DNA of 64,000 bases from Zooshikella harenae (GCF_018837975.1 NZ_JAGSOY010000006.1:82663-146662), one strand, 5' to 3'. Positions 28,373 to 36,368 are shown, counted from the first letter of the stretch. Numbers and translations are program-made. Notes: a model not told the origin generated them from the sequence alone.

Positions 28373-28403
28373 AAAAAGGGTGGCCATTTGGTCACCCTTT
28401 TTT
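28373..28403 (+). terminator. rho-independent terminator of rpsA
   Basis: Stem AAAAAGGGTGGCC / GGTCACCCTTTTT with a four-base loop and a run of six T's; 30 bases after the rpsA stop. One G-U pair is the only imperfection in the GC part. Confidence 0.9.
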
Positions 28404-28476
28404 GTTATGAGAGAATAAGTGTTAAATACAAGCGTTGTACATCTATTGTGTTGTATTTTAGATATGATATATCCTT

Positions 28477-28482
28477 TATAAT
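28477..28482 (+). promoter_or_regulatory. candidate -10 element for ihfB
   Basis: TATAAT, a perfect sigma-70 -10 hexamer, after the rpsA terminator and 78 bases before the ihfB start. The only -35-like match upstream (TTGTAT, 28451-28456) has a 20-base spacer, so the promoter assignment is tentative. Confidence 0.35.
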
Positions 28483-28559
28483 CAAATAGTTACTTGAATT
28501 AAGTTGATTTCTTGGCTATGTTAGTGATGGTGCCATATGACCAAGGTGAGGATGCCTGC

Positions 28560-28856
28560 ATGACCAAGTCAGAACTAATCGAACGCATTGCTGAGCAACA
28601 GCCGCAATTGTCTCTCAAGGACGTTGAATTGGCGGTTAAAACGATGTTAGAGCAAATGTCATATGCGTTAGCAAATGGTGACCGTATTGAAATACGGGGC
28701 TTTGGTAGCTTTTCACTACATTTTCGTGAGCCTCGTTTAGGCCGAAATCCAAAAACAGGTGAGGCTGTTATGTTGGAAGGAAAATATGTACCTCACTTTA
28801 AACCAGGCAAAGAACTAAGAGATCGGGTAAATAAAGGGTTAACGGCCAGTTATTAA
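28560..28856 (+). CDS. ihfB: integration host factor subunit beta
   Basis: A 98-residue HU/IHF-fold DNA-bending protein, beta subunit of IHF (the alpha subunit ihfA is not in the window). The N-terminus [32 protein letters not shown] is characteristic, and [27 protein letters not shown] carries the beta-arm with the intercalating Pro (RNP). I start it at ATG 28560; the open frame extends 16 codons upstream without family similarity, and a GA-rich ribosome-binding stretch lies before 28560. In Pseudomonas aeruginosa this gene marks the left border of the O-antigen locus. Confidence 0.96.
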   Translation: MTKSELIERIAEQQPQLSLKDVELAVKTMLEQMSYALANGDRIEIRGFGSFSLHFREPRLGRNPKTGEAVMLEGKYVPHFKPGKELRDRVNKGLTASY

Positions 28857-28879
28857 GCATCCATTAAAAATTCATTATG

Positions 28880-28914
28880 AAACGGTATGATCTTTTGATA
28901 GTACCGTTTTTTTT
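28880..28914 (+). terminator. rho-independent terminator of ihfB
   Basis: Inverted repeat AAACGGTA / TACCGTTT (28880-28887 and 28902-28909) with a 14-base loop and a T run to 28914, directly after ihfB. Confidence 0.8.
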
Positions 28915-28972
28915 ATCTGTTATTTAACCCTATAATGCCTTGCATAGTGTAACTAACCAGTGAGTTTTATTC

Positions 28973-29281
28973 ATGTTGAAACGGTTCGTATCTTGGTTTA
29001 AGTGGATTGGAGCAGGTCTTGTCGCATTGCTGTTAGCGTTAGTGATGGCAGATTTTATTAGTAGTAATACATTGCTTGTTGATTTAAACCTTGTGGGTTT
29101 TTCATTTCCAGGGCTCTCTTTACCTTGGCTTATTATTGTATCGTTTGTAGTAGGAGGCATTTTAGGCCTTTTATCTGCGTTGATGATTATTATATTAGCT
29201 AAGCATAAAATTCGCCGGCTAGAGAAGAAGCTCAAAAGTCGAGATGAAGAATTACAAAAAATTAGGACAAGCACACTGTAA
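28973..29281 (+). CDS. lapA: lipopolysaccharide assembly protein LapA domain protein (DUF1049)
   Basis: A 102-residue inner-membrane protein with two transmembrane helices: about residues 9-30 (WIGAGLVALLLALVMADFI) and about 45-72 (LPWLIIVSFVVGGILGLLSALMII). A basic, charged cytoplasmic helix follows, ending ELQKIRTSTL. This is the layout of YciS/LapA, which partners with LapB in controlling lipopolysaccharide synthesis through LpxC turnover. It lies 11 bases upstream of lapB and next to an O-antigen locus, which is consistent with envelope work. Confidence 0.88.
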   Translation: MLKRFVSWFKWIGAGLVALLLALVMADFISSNTLLVDLNLVGFSFPGLSLPWLIIVSFVVGGILGLLSALMIIILAKHKIRRLEKKLKSRDEELQKIRTSTL

Positions 29282-29292
29282 GGTGCAAGTGA

Positions 29293-30474
29293 ATGTCTGA
29301 ATCGCTGTTATTTGGAATGGTATTAACAGCTATTGCTGTTGGTTATGTATTGGGCCGCTGGGACCGAAAGAAGAGACAACAACGTGTCAAGGACCGGCTA
29401 TCAAAGGAATATTTTATTGGGTTAAATTATTTGCTTAATGAGCAAACAGATGAAGCGATTGATATTTTTATTAAAGCATTAGAGATCAACCCTGATAGTC
29501 ACGAAGCTTTTGAAACATGTATTGCCCTAGGTCGATTGTTTTGCCGACGCGGAGAGGTTCAGCGAGCTATTCAGATTCATCAAAGTTTGTTAGCTCGACC
29601 AAGTTTAAATCGTAGGCAGTCATTACAGGTACAACTTGAGTTAGCACGGGACTATTTGTCCGCAGGAGTACTTGATCGAGCTGAGTCTTTATTTTTAGAG
29701 GTTACAAAGTCGGGTCATGATTTAAAGTTCACAGCATTACAGGCGCTGGTTGAAATTTACCAACAGGAAAAAGAATGGGAAGAAGCAATTAATATTGCTG
29801 ATCAATTAGTATCCTATGATAGCCCCCGCTATATTCCCCTTTTAGCCCATTTTTGCTGTGAGCAAGCTGAGCATTGTATTAGTAAGCAAGACTATAGTGC
29901 GGCTAGGCAAGCTATAAAACGTGCAATGAAATACGATAAATGTTGTGCACGTGCTTATTTAATCTTAGGTCGTTTAGAGTTTGAGCAGGAAAACTACAAA
30001 GAAGCAATTAAAATATTGCAACAAATTTTTCATCAAGACCCTGACTTTGTTTCTGAGTCTGTACCTTTATTAATAGAATGTGATCGTAAAGCAAAAACGC
30101 TCTTTGGTATTAATGGATATTTATCAAAATGTCTCAAAGAATATCCTTCAATATCAGTGGTTTTAGCGTTGGCACAAAGTATTCGAGAAAAAGAAGGTGA
30201 TAAAGCAGCAGGAAAGTTTATTGCAGAGCAGCTAGTGCAACGGCCCTCGCTGCGTGGGCTAAATGCACTGATTGACTTACATATTGCGAATACAGAAGGT
30301 AAAGCTAAAAAGAATTTGGGGTTATTGCGTGAGCTGACTGGTCGGTTAGTTGACAATAAGCCTATTTACCGCTGTCATCACTGTGGTTTTGCAGGGAAGG
30401 AGCTTCATTGGTTGTGCCCAAGTTGTCACCAATGGGGGAAAGTTAAACCTATTAGAGGTATTGAAGGACAATAG
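29293..30474 (+). CDS. lapB: lipopolysaccharide assembly protein LapB (YciM)
   Basis: A 393-residue protein with an N-terminal membrane anchor (FGMVLTAIAVGYVLGRW), then about nine tetratricopeptide repeats (for example EYFIGLNYLLNEQTDEAIDIFIKALEINPDSHEAF). A C-terminal rubredoxin-like zinc module carries two CxxC pairs (YRCHHCGF and WLCPSCHQWG, about residues 358-379). LapB holds FtsH and LpxC together so that LPS synthesis is adjusted to demand. Length and domain order match the family. It is the second gene of the lapAB pair. Confidence 0.94.
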   Translation: MSESLLFGMVLTAIAVGYVLGRWDRKKRQQRVKDRLSKEYFIGLNYLLNEQTDEAIDIFIKALEINPDSHEAFETCIALGRLFCRRGEVQRAIQIHQSLLARPSLNRRQSLQVQLELARDYLSAGVLDRAESLFLEVTKSGHDLKFTALQALVEIYQQEKEWEEAINIADQLVSYDSPRYIPLLAHFCCEQAEHCISKQDYSAARQAIKRAMKYDKCCARAYLILGRLEFEQENYKEAIKILQQIFHQDPDFVSESVPLLIECDRKAKTLFGINGYLSKCLKEYPSISVVLALAQSIREKEGDKAAGKFIAEQLVQRPSLRGLNALIDLHIANTEGKAKKNLGLLRELTGRLVDNKPIYRCHHCGFAGKELHWLCPSCHQWGKVKPIRGIEGQ

Positions 30475-30716
30475 GTTTTGTATTAATGAGATGTATTATC
30501 AAACAAGGTATAGCTATTCTTAATTAGCTTTAAATAAAGTCTTTATACTTTTTAATTTAACCCAAAGCACTAACCCATATAGAATTGTGCGCTACTCGGT
30601 AAATTAGCGAGTTTGTATTTTATCTGTTTAGCACTTTAGTCAGAGAAGACTTGCAAAGTGAAATCTGATATTATCGCGCAGCTAAATTTCTATCGTTGAC
30701 TTAAAACTGCAGGCAA

Positions 30717-31421
30717 ATGGGTTTGAGTATGTCTCCAATCATTGTTGCGTTGGATTATCCAACAAAACAAGCTGCTTTACATATGGCTAAGCAGCTTGAT
30801 CCCCAAATCTGTCGTGTAAAAGTAGGTAAAGAACTTTTTACTGCCTGTGGTCCTGCTATTGTTGAAGCGCTTCAAAAGGAAGGCTTTGACGTTTTTTTAG
30901 ATTTAAAATTTCATGATATTCCAACAACGACTGCAAAAGCAGTCAATGCTGCAGCTCAGTTAGGGGTATGGATGGTGAATATTCATGCTTCAGGTGGGCA
31001 GAGAATGCTAGCGGCTTGTAGAGATGCTATAGAGAAATGTCGGCATAAACCATTACTGATAGCGGTAACTGTTTTAACCAGTATGGATAGTTCTGACTTT
31101 AAAACGCTTGGCCACACAATTTCCCCTGAAGAGTATGCATTAGCCCTTGCCAGATTATCCTACAAATGTGGTGTTGATGGTGTCGTTTGTTCGGCCTTTG
31201 AAGCAACAGATATTAAGAACCATACTTGCAAAGATTTTCTAACAGTAACCCCTGGAATCCGCTTAAAAGAGAATCATTCAGACGATCAACGTCGAATTAT
31301 GACACCTGCTGAGGCTGCAAAGAATAATGCGGATTATTTAGTGATAGGTAGGCCTGTAACACAGGCAAAATCACCATCTGTTGTTATTCAGGATATTGTA
31401 CGAGATCTTTCCTCTTTCTAA
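30717..31421 (+). CDS. pyrF: orotidine 5'-phosphate decarboxylase
   Basis: A 234-residue TIM-barrel enzyme that decarboxylates OMP to UMP. Family motifs are IIVALDYPTKQAALHMAKQL (start), the catalytic DLKFHDIPTT (about residues 62-71, with the Lys/Asp array), VNIHASGG, and TPGIRLKENHSDDQRRIMTPAEAAKNNADYLVIGRPVTQAKSP at the C-terminus. The ATG at 30717 is used; an ATG four codons later (30729) is equally compatible with the family start. It is followed within 17 bases by the rfaH-like gene. Confidence 0.95.
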   Translation: MGLSMSPIIVALDYPTKQAALHMAKQLDPQICRVKVGKELFTACGPAIVEALQKEGFDVFLDLKFHDIPTTTAKAVNAAAQLGVWMVNIHASGGQRMLAACRDAIEKCRHKPLLIAVTVLTSMDSSDFKTLGHTISPEEYALALARLSYKCGVDGVVCSAFEATDIKNHTCKDFLTVTPGIRLKENHSDDQRRIMTPAEAAKNNADYLVIGRPVTQAKSPSVVIQDIVRDLSSF

Positions 31422-31438
31422 GACAAGGATTGTTGAGT

Positions 31439-31918
31439 ATGTGGTATTTACTGAAAACAAAACCACGTGAAGAGGTGCGTGCTGTAACTCATTTAGAAAA
31501 TCAGAACTTTACTGTGTATTGCCCTTGGATTGATAAGCTTGATAAGGCTGGAAAAATAAAAAAAGAGCCTTTATTTCCAGGTTATGTTTTTTTAAATAAT
31601 GAAAATGTCGAAGGTATAAATTATACCAAAGTACGTTCAACCAGAGGTGTGGCAAATTTTGTTCGTTTTGGTATTAATCACGCACAAGCAAGTGATGAGT
31701 TAATAGAGCGAATAAAGCGGCAAGAAGATTTATTGTGCGCAGAACCAAAAGAAAAGTTTAAAATAAACCAGTTAGTAGAATTTAAAGAAGGACCTTTTAA
31801 ATATCTACAGGGAATTTATCTGAGTAAGTCAGGTGATGAGCGCTGTATTATTTTGTTAAGTTTTCTGAGTAGATCCCAGAAAGTAAATGTGGCTCAGAAA
31901 AGCATTAAATCTGTTTAA
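31439..31918 (+). CDS. rfaH: RfaH-type transcription antitermination factor (NusG paralogue)
   Basis: A 159-residue NusG-family protein. The N-terminal NGN domain reads MWYLLKTKPREEVRAVTHLENQNF, EPLFPGYVFL and STRGVANFVRFG (about residues 72-83), closely like RfaH. The C-terminal part (about 110-159) corresponds to the KOW/helical-hairpin domain. RfaH binds RNA polymerase paused at an ops element and suppresses pausing and Rho termination in long surface-polysaccharide operons. An ops/JUMPstart sequence lies 62-86 bases after its stop, so it probably acts on the very operon it precedes. I start it at ATG 31439 (AAGGA nine bases upstream); two in-frame TTGs precede it. Confidence 0.88.
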   Translation: MWYLLKTKPREEVRAVTHLENQNFTVYCPWIDKLDKAGKIKKEPLFPGYVFLNNENVEGINYTKVRSTRGVANFVRFGINHAQASDELIERIKRQEDLLCAEPKEKFKINQLVEFKEGPFKYLQGIYLSKSGDERCIILLSFLSRSQKVNVAQKSIKSV

Positions 31919-31979
31919 CTAATAATAGAGTTATTATCATACGACTTAGGTTTCAAGCGTAGAGTTTTTAAGATAGAAA

Positions 31980-32004
31980 CTGTAAATCTTAGGGCGGTAG
32001 CTTG
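31980..32004 (+). promoter_or_regulatory. JUMPstart / ops element upstream of the O-antigen operon
   Basis: The ops core GGCGGTAGCNT is matched exactly at 31993-32003 (N is T). The bases before it (CTGTAAAT at 31980-31987) also match the 3' half of the classical JUMPstart element as I recall it, with about 21 of 25 positions agreeing. It lies 36 bases before wzz, in the leader of the O-antigen genes, where RfaH is recruited to paused polymerase. The match to the enterobacterial consensus is from memory; the role is inferred from that and from the adjacent rfaH gene. Confidence 0.85.
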
Positions 32005-32039
32005 CATTTTTTATATAAAACACATAAAAGTAGAAAGAA

Positions 32040-33068
32040 ATGAATGCTCGAAATTATTCGTATCAAAACGAAATTGAGGTAAAAGTTTTACTTAAAGAGT
32101 TATCTAGAGAAAAAAAAATAATTTTTTTGTTTTTAACTGCAAGCCTACTTTTTTCTCTAAGTTATATTTTTATTAAAACACCAATTTATAAAGCAGAAGT
32201 GGTTTTAGGAAAACCATATGAATCACAGTTGCTTGAGTTGAATGTTGACAATATATATAAAGTGTCGCCGGCCACGACAGTTGTCTCGGTTGTAGATAGT
32301 TTTCGTAATGGTAAATATTTATTAGAGTTTTATAGAAACAATAGGAAGCTATTCACTAATTATTTAATTGATGAAAGAAATATTGAAGTGAATTTAATGA
32401 ATGTGACGAGTGCATGGAAAGTGAATAGTTTGAAAATTGAAAAGAAAGAAATAGGTTTTTTTTCCTTTGCAATTGAATATCCAGAAATAATTGAAGGACA
32501 TAATCTTTTAAATAAATATATCGAATTTATTATAGAAGAAGAAAAAAAAATATATCTAAATGAATTAAAGGAAATAGTAAAATCTAAGATTAGTTTGGTT
32601 GAGAAATACATGAATGCAAGTAAATTGGCATATGAAATAGAAAAGCAAGCAAAAATTGAAATGTTTGATGAGGCAATTATAACTGCGAAGGCTATAGGGT
32701 TAAAAAAACCTTATGAGCAAGAAAATGATAAAAGTAACACTGTATTAAAAGCACAAATTAACAATCAACAAAATCCTTTGTATTATAGAGGGTATGATGC
32801 TTTGGAGGCTGAGAAAAAAGTATTGTTGGAGAGGGAAAAAGATGAGCTTTTTATTGCTGAACTTGTCGAGTTAAAGAAAAAATTATTTCTTTTAAATAAA
32901 ATTGATCCGGAAAACAAGAAAATATTAATAGTAAATTGGGTGAAAAAAGCTTTTAAACAAGAAGAAAAAATTGAACCAAGAAATTTGCTTGTTATTTTGT
33001 TGTCTATTTTAGTTGGACTAATTATAGCTTTTCTTAAGATTTTGATTAAAATGACGTTTGAAAAATAG
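32040..33068 (+). CDS. wzz: Wzz-type O-antigen chain length determinant protein
   Basis: A 342-residue polysaccharide co-polymerase. It has a cytoplasmic N-terminal stretch, a first transmembrane helix (about residues 27-46, IIFLFLTASLLFSLSYIFI) and a periplasmic segment with FKTPIYKAEVVLGKPYESQLLELN-like Wzz features. A long charged helical region (about 165-290) and a second transmembrane helix near the C-terminus (about 315-335, LLVILLSILVGLIIAFLKILI) follow. It would set the modal length of O-antigen made by Wzy. The gene is very rich in A and T. The conserved proline-rich motif by the second helix is only poorly recognisable, so the protein is divergent, but position and topology agree. 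Confidence 0.8.
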   Translation: MNARNYSYQNEIEVKVLLKELSREKKIIFLFLTASLLFSLSYIFIKTPIYKAEVVLGKPYESQLLELNVDNIYKVSPATTVVSVVDSFRNGKYLLEFYRNNRKLFTNYLIDERNIEVNLMNVTSAWKVNSLKIEKKEIGFFSFAIEYPEIIEGHNLLNKYIEFIIEEEKKIYLNELKEIVKSKISLVEKYMNASKLAYEIEKQAKIEMFDEAIITAKAIGLKKPYEQENDKSNTVLKAQINNQQNPLYYRGYDALEAEKKVLLEREKDELFIAELVELKKKLFLLNKIDPENKKILIVNWVKKAFKQEEKIEPRNLLVILLSILVGLIIAFLKILIKMTFEK

Positions 33069-33116
33069 CAAGACAATTAAGTTTATGCTGTAGTGTTTAG
33101 TGGGTTCTGTTACCAG

Positions 33117-33141
33117 TGATCTTCACCCCATTTAACGGACA
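33117..33141 (+). repeat. left terminal inverted repeat of the IS3-family element
   Basis: 25 bases beginning TGATCTTCACCCC; pairs with 34427-34451 with two mismatches. Confidence 0.9.
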
Positions 33142-33146
33142 CCCAG

Positions 33147-33310
33147 TGCGCCGGGCTAAGCCGGCAAAAGGTTGGAGGTGAAATTCCTCTACTCAGTAAG
33201 GGCTAGCGACCCGCTGAGACTTCGAGTCATGGGCGGTTGTCCGTAAGGACAATGGTTAAGCGTTGACAGAAGCATGTATAGGCTCAGTATTGAGCTCCGA
33301 AATCACCACG
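33147..33310 (+). ncRNA. probable 5' fragment of a group II intron (domain I) inside the IS
   Basis: This stretch has no open frame and starts GTGCGCC, the consensus 5' end of group II introns. It then forms nested stems: GCCGG/CCGGC at the start, GGAGG-TGAAATT-CCTC (about 33172-33188), CTCAG...CTGAG around CTAGCGACC, and TTGTCC-GTAA-GGACAA (about 33237-33250). The order, including the GGTGAAA...TCC loop near the start, resembles domain I of bacterial group II introns as I remember them. Domains V/VI and a reverse transcriptase are absent. The right boundary is uncertain (about 33300-33345). A different structured RNA, such as a HEARO/omega-RNA relative, is the alternative. Confidence 0.55.
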
Positions 33311-33345
33311 TTGAGAGCGCTGACCTTGTTGGGTGAAGGGGGACG

Positions 33346-33549
33346 GCGATTGCAAAAGAGCTAGGTATTGGAGTGAGTTTGCTTTACGCGTGGATTAACC
33401 AACAGACAGTTGAGCACCCGATGAGCGTAACCCCAAAGCAAATGGAGACCCAGAGGATCAAGGAGCTTGAAGCAGAGATCAGGAAACTAAAATCTGAAAA
33501 CTCCCTGTTAAAAAAGGTGGCAGCATACTTCGCGAAAGACCAGCTGTGA
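33346..33549 (+). pseudogene. IS3-family transposase OrfA, N-terminally truncated
   Basis: The frame starting at 33346 gives AIAKELGIGVSLLYAWINQQ, the second half of a helix-turn-helix, followed by KELEAEIRKLKSENSLLKKV, a leucine zipper, and ends YFAKDQL with TGA at 33547. These are the hallmarks of OrfA, the DNA-binding subunit of IS3-type transposases. An in-frame stop lies at 33334 and no start precedes the HTH. A plausible earlier part (ALTLLGEGG) is found in another frame just upstream, so a frameshift plus loss of the first codons is likely. The stop overlaps the GTG start of orfB (GTGA), as in IS3 relatives. Confidence 0.8.
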
Positions 33550-34411
33550 AGTATGCCTTTATCAAGCAAAACATGCAGGACTGGGCTGTGGCTTTTCAAT
33601 GTCATGTTTTTAATGCTTCTCGGTCAGGCTACTATCCTACTATCAATGATGCCAGTCAGATGAAACACAGAGAATCACGCGTAATCAGCAATTGGATAAC
33701 GATATTATCGAGCTATTTGAACACCATAAAGGCCGTTACGGTTCTCCTCGTATCACCAAAGCATTAAAAGACAACAAGCAATGTGTTAATCACAAACGGG
33801 TTGCTAAACGGATGGTAGCGCTAGGGCTTCAAGCTAAACAAGCCAAAAAGTTCAAGGCCACAACGAATAGCGAGCATGGTTTACCGGTAGCTGAAAATTT
33901 TTTGCAACAGGATTTTAGTGCGAAAAAACCGAATGAAAAGTGGGTGGGTGATATCACGTATGTTTGGACACTGCAAGGCTGGCTATATCTCGCTATTTTC
34001 ATTGATGTCTTTAGCCGACAAGTCATCGGTTGGTTGATGTCTAGGCGTATCAATAAAGAATTAGTCTATGATGCATTATTAATGGCGTTATGGCGCCGTA
34101 ATTTTACAACAGGTGTCATTGTTCACAGCGACAGAGGTAGCCAATATTGCTCTAAAAAATACCAACAACTACTTAAGGACAATAAACTTATCTGTAGTAT
34201 GAGTGGCAAAGGCTGTAGTTACGATAACGCTCTTGCTGAAAGCTTTTTCCATAGCCTTAAAGTGGAGTGTATCTATGATTATACTTTTAGTGATCGAGCT
34301 CAGGCAAAAAAGATAATTTTTGAGTACATTGAAGTTTATTATAATCAGCAAAGGTCGCACTCATCTATTGGTTATAAAACACCGGCTAGGTTTGAGCAGC
34401 TATGCGTGTAA
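33546..34411 (+). pseudogene. IS3-family transposase OrfB, frameshifted
   Basis: The catalytic transposase, in two frames. From GTG 33546 the frame reads KYAFIKQNMQDWAVAFQCHV and continues to about HRESR near 33680. Family similarity then moves to another frame, which includes LDNDIIELFEHHKGRYGSPRI from 33692 onward and runs to 34411. The DDE integrase core is complete in that second part: the Asp in VGDITYVWT, the Asp in VIVHSDRGSQY and the Glu in NALAESFFHSLKVE. One indel around 33672-33683 is enough to explain the break; a sequencing error there cannot be excluded. Without read-through no full-length transposase is made. Confidence 0.85.
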
Positions 34412-34426
34412 ACTCCTAATAACAGA

Positions 34427-34451
34427 TGTCCGTTAAATTGGGTAAAGATCA
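34427..34451 (-). repeat. right terminal inverted repeat of the IS3-family element
   Basis: 25 bases ending GGGTAAAGATCA; reverse complement matches the left repeat at 23 of 25 positions. Confidence 0.9.
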
Positions 34452-34573
34452 ATTTTTTTAGATAAAAGAAACGTCAAAGTTATCAGAAAGAGCCGTAGGG
34501 TTAACAAGATTAATCAAGAATCAAACTTATAAGCACATCCAAAATTGAATACTTCGTATAGGTGCAAGTAACA

Positions 34574-35572
34574 ATGCCAATAATTAAGTTGACTTCTGGC
34601 ATTCACTTTAAGAGTCAGCGGGATATATCAATTCTCGAAGCAGCTTCTCAAGCTCAAGTATTATTGCCTTACAGTTGCAAAAATGGGCGCTGTAGCGCTT
34701 GCAGGTGTAAATTGATAAGTGGAAAGACTCTAGCTCTTCAGCCAGAAATTGGACTAAGCAAATATGAAAAAGCTGAAGGCTGGATACTTAGCTGCATTCG
34801 CTCGGCAGAAACGGATGTGCTTCTTGAGGCAGAAAACCTTGATGGAATTTCTTTGCCTCATGCTAAAATGCTACCTTGTCGAATTAGCCAAATTCAGCAT
34901 TTAGCACCTAACGTTATTAAAGTTAACCTTCGCCTTCCTCCAGCAGCTGACTTTTATTTTATCCCTGGCCAATACATAGATGTGGTTGGTCCAACTGGAG
35001 TCTGTCGTAGTTACTCCCTTGCAAATGCTGACTTTAAAGGTAAAGTTTTGGAGTTGCATATTCGAGCTTTTGAAGGTGGGGCGATGAGTCAATATTGGTT
35101 TAATCAAGCCAAGGTTAATGATTTATTGCGTATTAATGGTCCTTTAGGAACATTCTTTTTACGAAATACAGCAGGCATTGATTTAATCTTCCTAGCAACA
35201 GGTACAGGTATTGCTCCTATTAAAGCCATGCTTGAATCGATAACAGCTTTACCAAGTAAACTACAACCTAATTCAGTTACTATTTTGTGGGGGGGGAGAA
35301 CACTTCAAGACCTATATCTTGATATTATTTGCATTACTTCTAATAAGTTCACTTATGTGCCTGTCTTGTCACGCCCAACTAATTGCTGGTCAGGTTCTCA
35401 AGGTTATATTCAAGATGTTTTGCTCAGTATAAAGCCCAACTTGAGTAAAGCTAATGTATATGCATGTGGATCAGTCCAAATGATACATGATGCTAAAGAA
35501 TGCCTCACTCAAGCGGGGTTATCACCTAAACACTTCTATTCAGATGCATTTGTTTGTTCAGGCAAAAATTAA
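34574..35572 (+). CDS. ddhD: CDP-6-deoxy-delta-3,4-glucoseen reductase (E3, RfbI/AscD type)
   Basis: A 332-residue NADH-dependent iron-sulfur flavoprotein. The N-terminal plant-type ferredoxin domain (about residues 1-90) holds the [2Fe-2S] ligands in CKNGRCSACRCK plus a later Cys in ILSCIRSA. A ferredoxin-reductase-like domain follows: the FAD-binding CRSYSLAN and the NAD-binding FLATGTGIAPIKAML, with a C-terminal YACGSVQMI. It passes electrons to DdhC for C-3 deoxygenation of CDP-4-keto-6-deoxyglucose. I start it at ATG 34574; a GTG at 34562 is in frame. It is the first gene after the IS and heads the CDP-dideoxyhexose set. Confidence 0.93.
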   Translation: MPIIKLTSGIHFKSQRDISILEAASQAQVLLPYSCKNGRCSACRCKLISGKTLALQPEIGLSKYEKAEGWILSCIRSAETDVLLEAENLDGISLPHAKMLPCRISQIQHLAPNVIKVNLRLPPAADFYFIPGQYIDVVGPTGVCRSYSLANADFKGKVLELHIRAFEGGAMSQYWFNQAKVNDLLRINGPLGTFFLRNTAGIDLIFLATGTGIAPIKAMLESITALPSKLQPNSVTILWGGRTLQDLYLDIICITSNKFTYVPVLSRPTNCWSGSQGYIQDVLLSIKPNLSKANVYACGSVQMIHDAKECLTQAGLSPKHFYSDAFVCSGKN

Positions 35573-35592
35573 TTAAACAGAGATCATCGTAA

Positions 35593-36366
35593 ATGAAAGC
35601 GGTTATTTTGGCAGGCGGTCTTGGGACTCGTCTGAGCGAAGAAACATCAACAAGACCCAAGCCTATGGTTGAAATTGGGGGGCAGCCAATTTTATGGCAC
35701 ATAATGAAGATGTATTCTCATCATGGAATTCAGGATTTCATTATTTGTTGTGGCTATAAGGGTTATGTAATCAAGGAGTATTTTGCAAACTACTTCTTAC
35801 ACATGTCAGATGTAACATTTGATATGCAAGCTAACACTATGCATGTGCATGAAAAGCGCGCTGAGCCTTGGAAAGTTACCCTTGTTGATACAGGAGAAAA
35901 CTCTATGACAGGGGGGCGACTTGGCCGCATAGCTGATTATCTGAAAGAGGAAGATGCCTTTTGCTTTACATATGGTGATGGTGTTGGTGACATCGATATA
36001 TCTGCCACGATAGACTTTCATTACCAGCATGGCAAGTGGGCGACGCTGACAGCCACCTACCCTCCAGGCCGGTTTGGTGCACTGGATATTCAAAATCGAC
36101 AGGTGATGAGCTTTAAAGAAAAACCTAAAGGTGATGGGGCTATGATTAATGGCGGATTTTTTGTTCTATCACCTAAGGTTCTTACCCATATAAGAGGCGA
36201 TAACACAGTTTGGGAGCAAGAACCATTGATGAAATTAGCAAAAAATGGCGAACTTATGGCTTTCGAGCATCAAGGATTTTGGCAGCCTATGGATACTCTT
36301 CGTGATAAACATCATTTAGAAGAACTATGGGAAAGTGGAAGAGCTCCCTGGAAAAAATGGGATTGA
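35593..36366 (+). CDS. ddhA: glucose-1-phosphate cytidylyltransferase
   Basis: A 257-residue nucleotidyltransferase (RfbF/DdhA) making CDP-glucose from CTP and glucose-1-phosphate, the first committed step of the CDP-3,6-dideoxyhexose pathway. The N-terminal signature is [34 protein letters not shown]. Later landmarks are [32 protein letters not shown] and [33 protein letters not shown], all typical of this enzyme. The length is exactly as in enteric homologues. It is 20 bases after ddhD and two bases before ddhB. Confidence 0.96.
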   Translation: MKAVILAGGLGTRLSEETSTRPKPMVEIGGQPILWHIMKMYSHHGIQDFIICCGYKGYVIKEYFANYFLHMSDVTFDMQANTMHVHEKRAEPWKVTLVDTGENSMTGGRLGRIADYLKEEDAFCFTYGDGVGDIDISATIDFHYQHGKWATLTATYPPGRFGALDIQNRQVMSFKEKPKGDGAMINGGFFVLSPKVLTHIRGDNTVWEQEPLMKLAKNGELMAFEHQGFWQPMDTLRDKHHLEELWESGRAPWKKWD

Positions 36367-36368
36367 TA

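Larger units (their letters stand above)
33117..34451 (+). mobile_element. decayed IS3-family insertion sequence
   Basis: A 1335-base element bounded by 25-base imperfect inverted repeats (33117-33141 and 34427-34451, 23 of 25 positions matching) that begin TGATC and end GATCA, in line with the TG...CA ends of IS3 elements. Inside are the remains of orfA and orfB. Flanking bases (ACCAG to the left, ATTTT to the right) show no target duplication. OrfA has lost its N-terminal coding part and orfB is frameshifted, so this copy is probably unable to transpose by itself. It lies between wzz and the sugar-nucleotide genes, inside the presumed RfaH-dependent transcription unit. Confidence 0.9.

Noticed and set aside
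30592..30616. Short repeat ACTCG / CGAGT between lapB and pyrF
   Set aside because: Only five base pairs and no proper T run; not a supportable terminator.
33147..33345. HEARO/omega-RNA of an IscB-type element
   Set aside because: Some short motifs (GCGACC, GCTGAGAC) are reminiscent, but no IscB/HNH gene follows and the GTGCGCC start fits a group II intron better; kept only as an alternative.
33107..34461. Target-site duplication flanking the IS
   Set aside because: The three to five bases on either side (ACCAG and ATTTT) do not match; duplications may have been lost or the ends rearranged.
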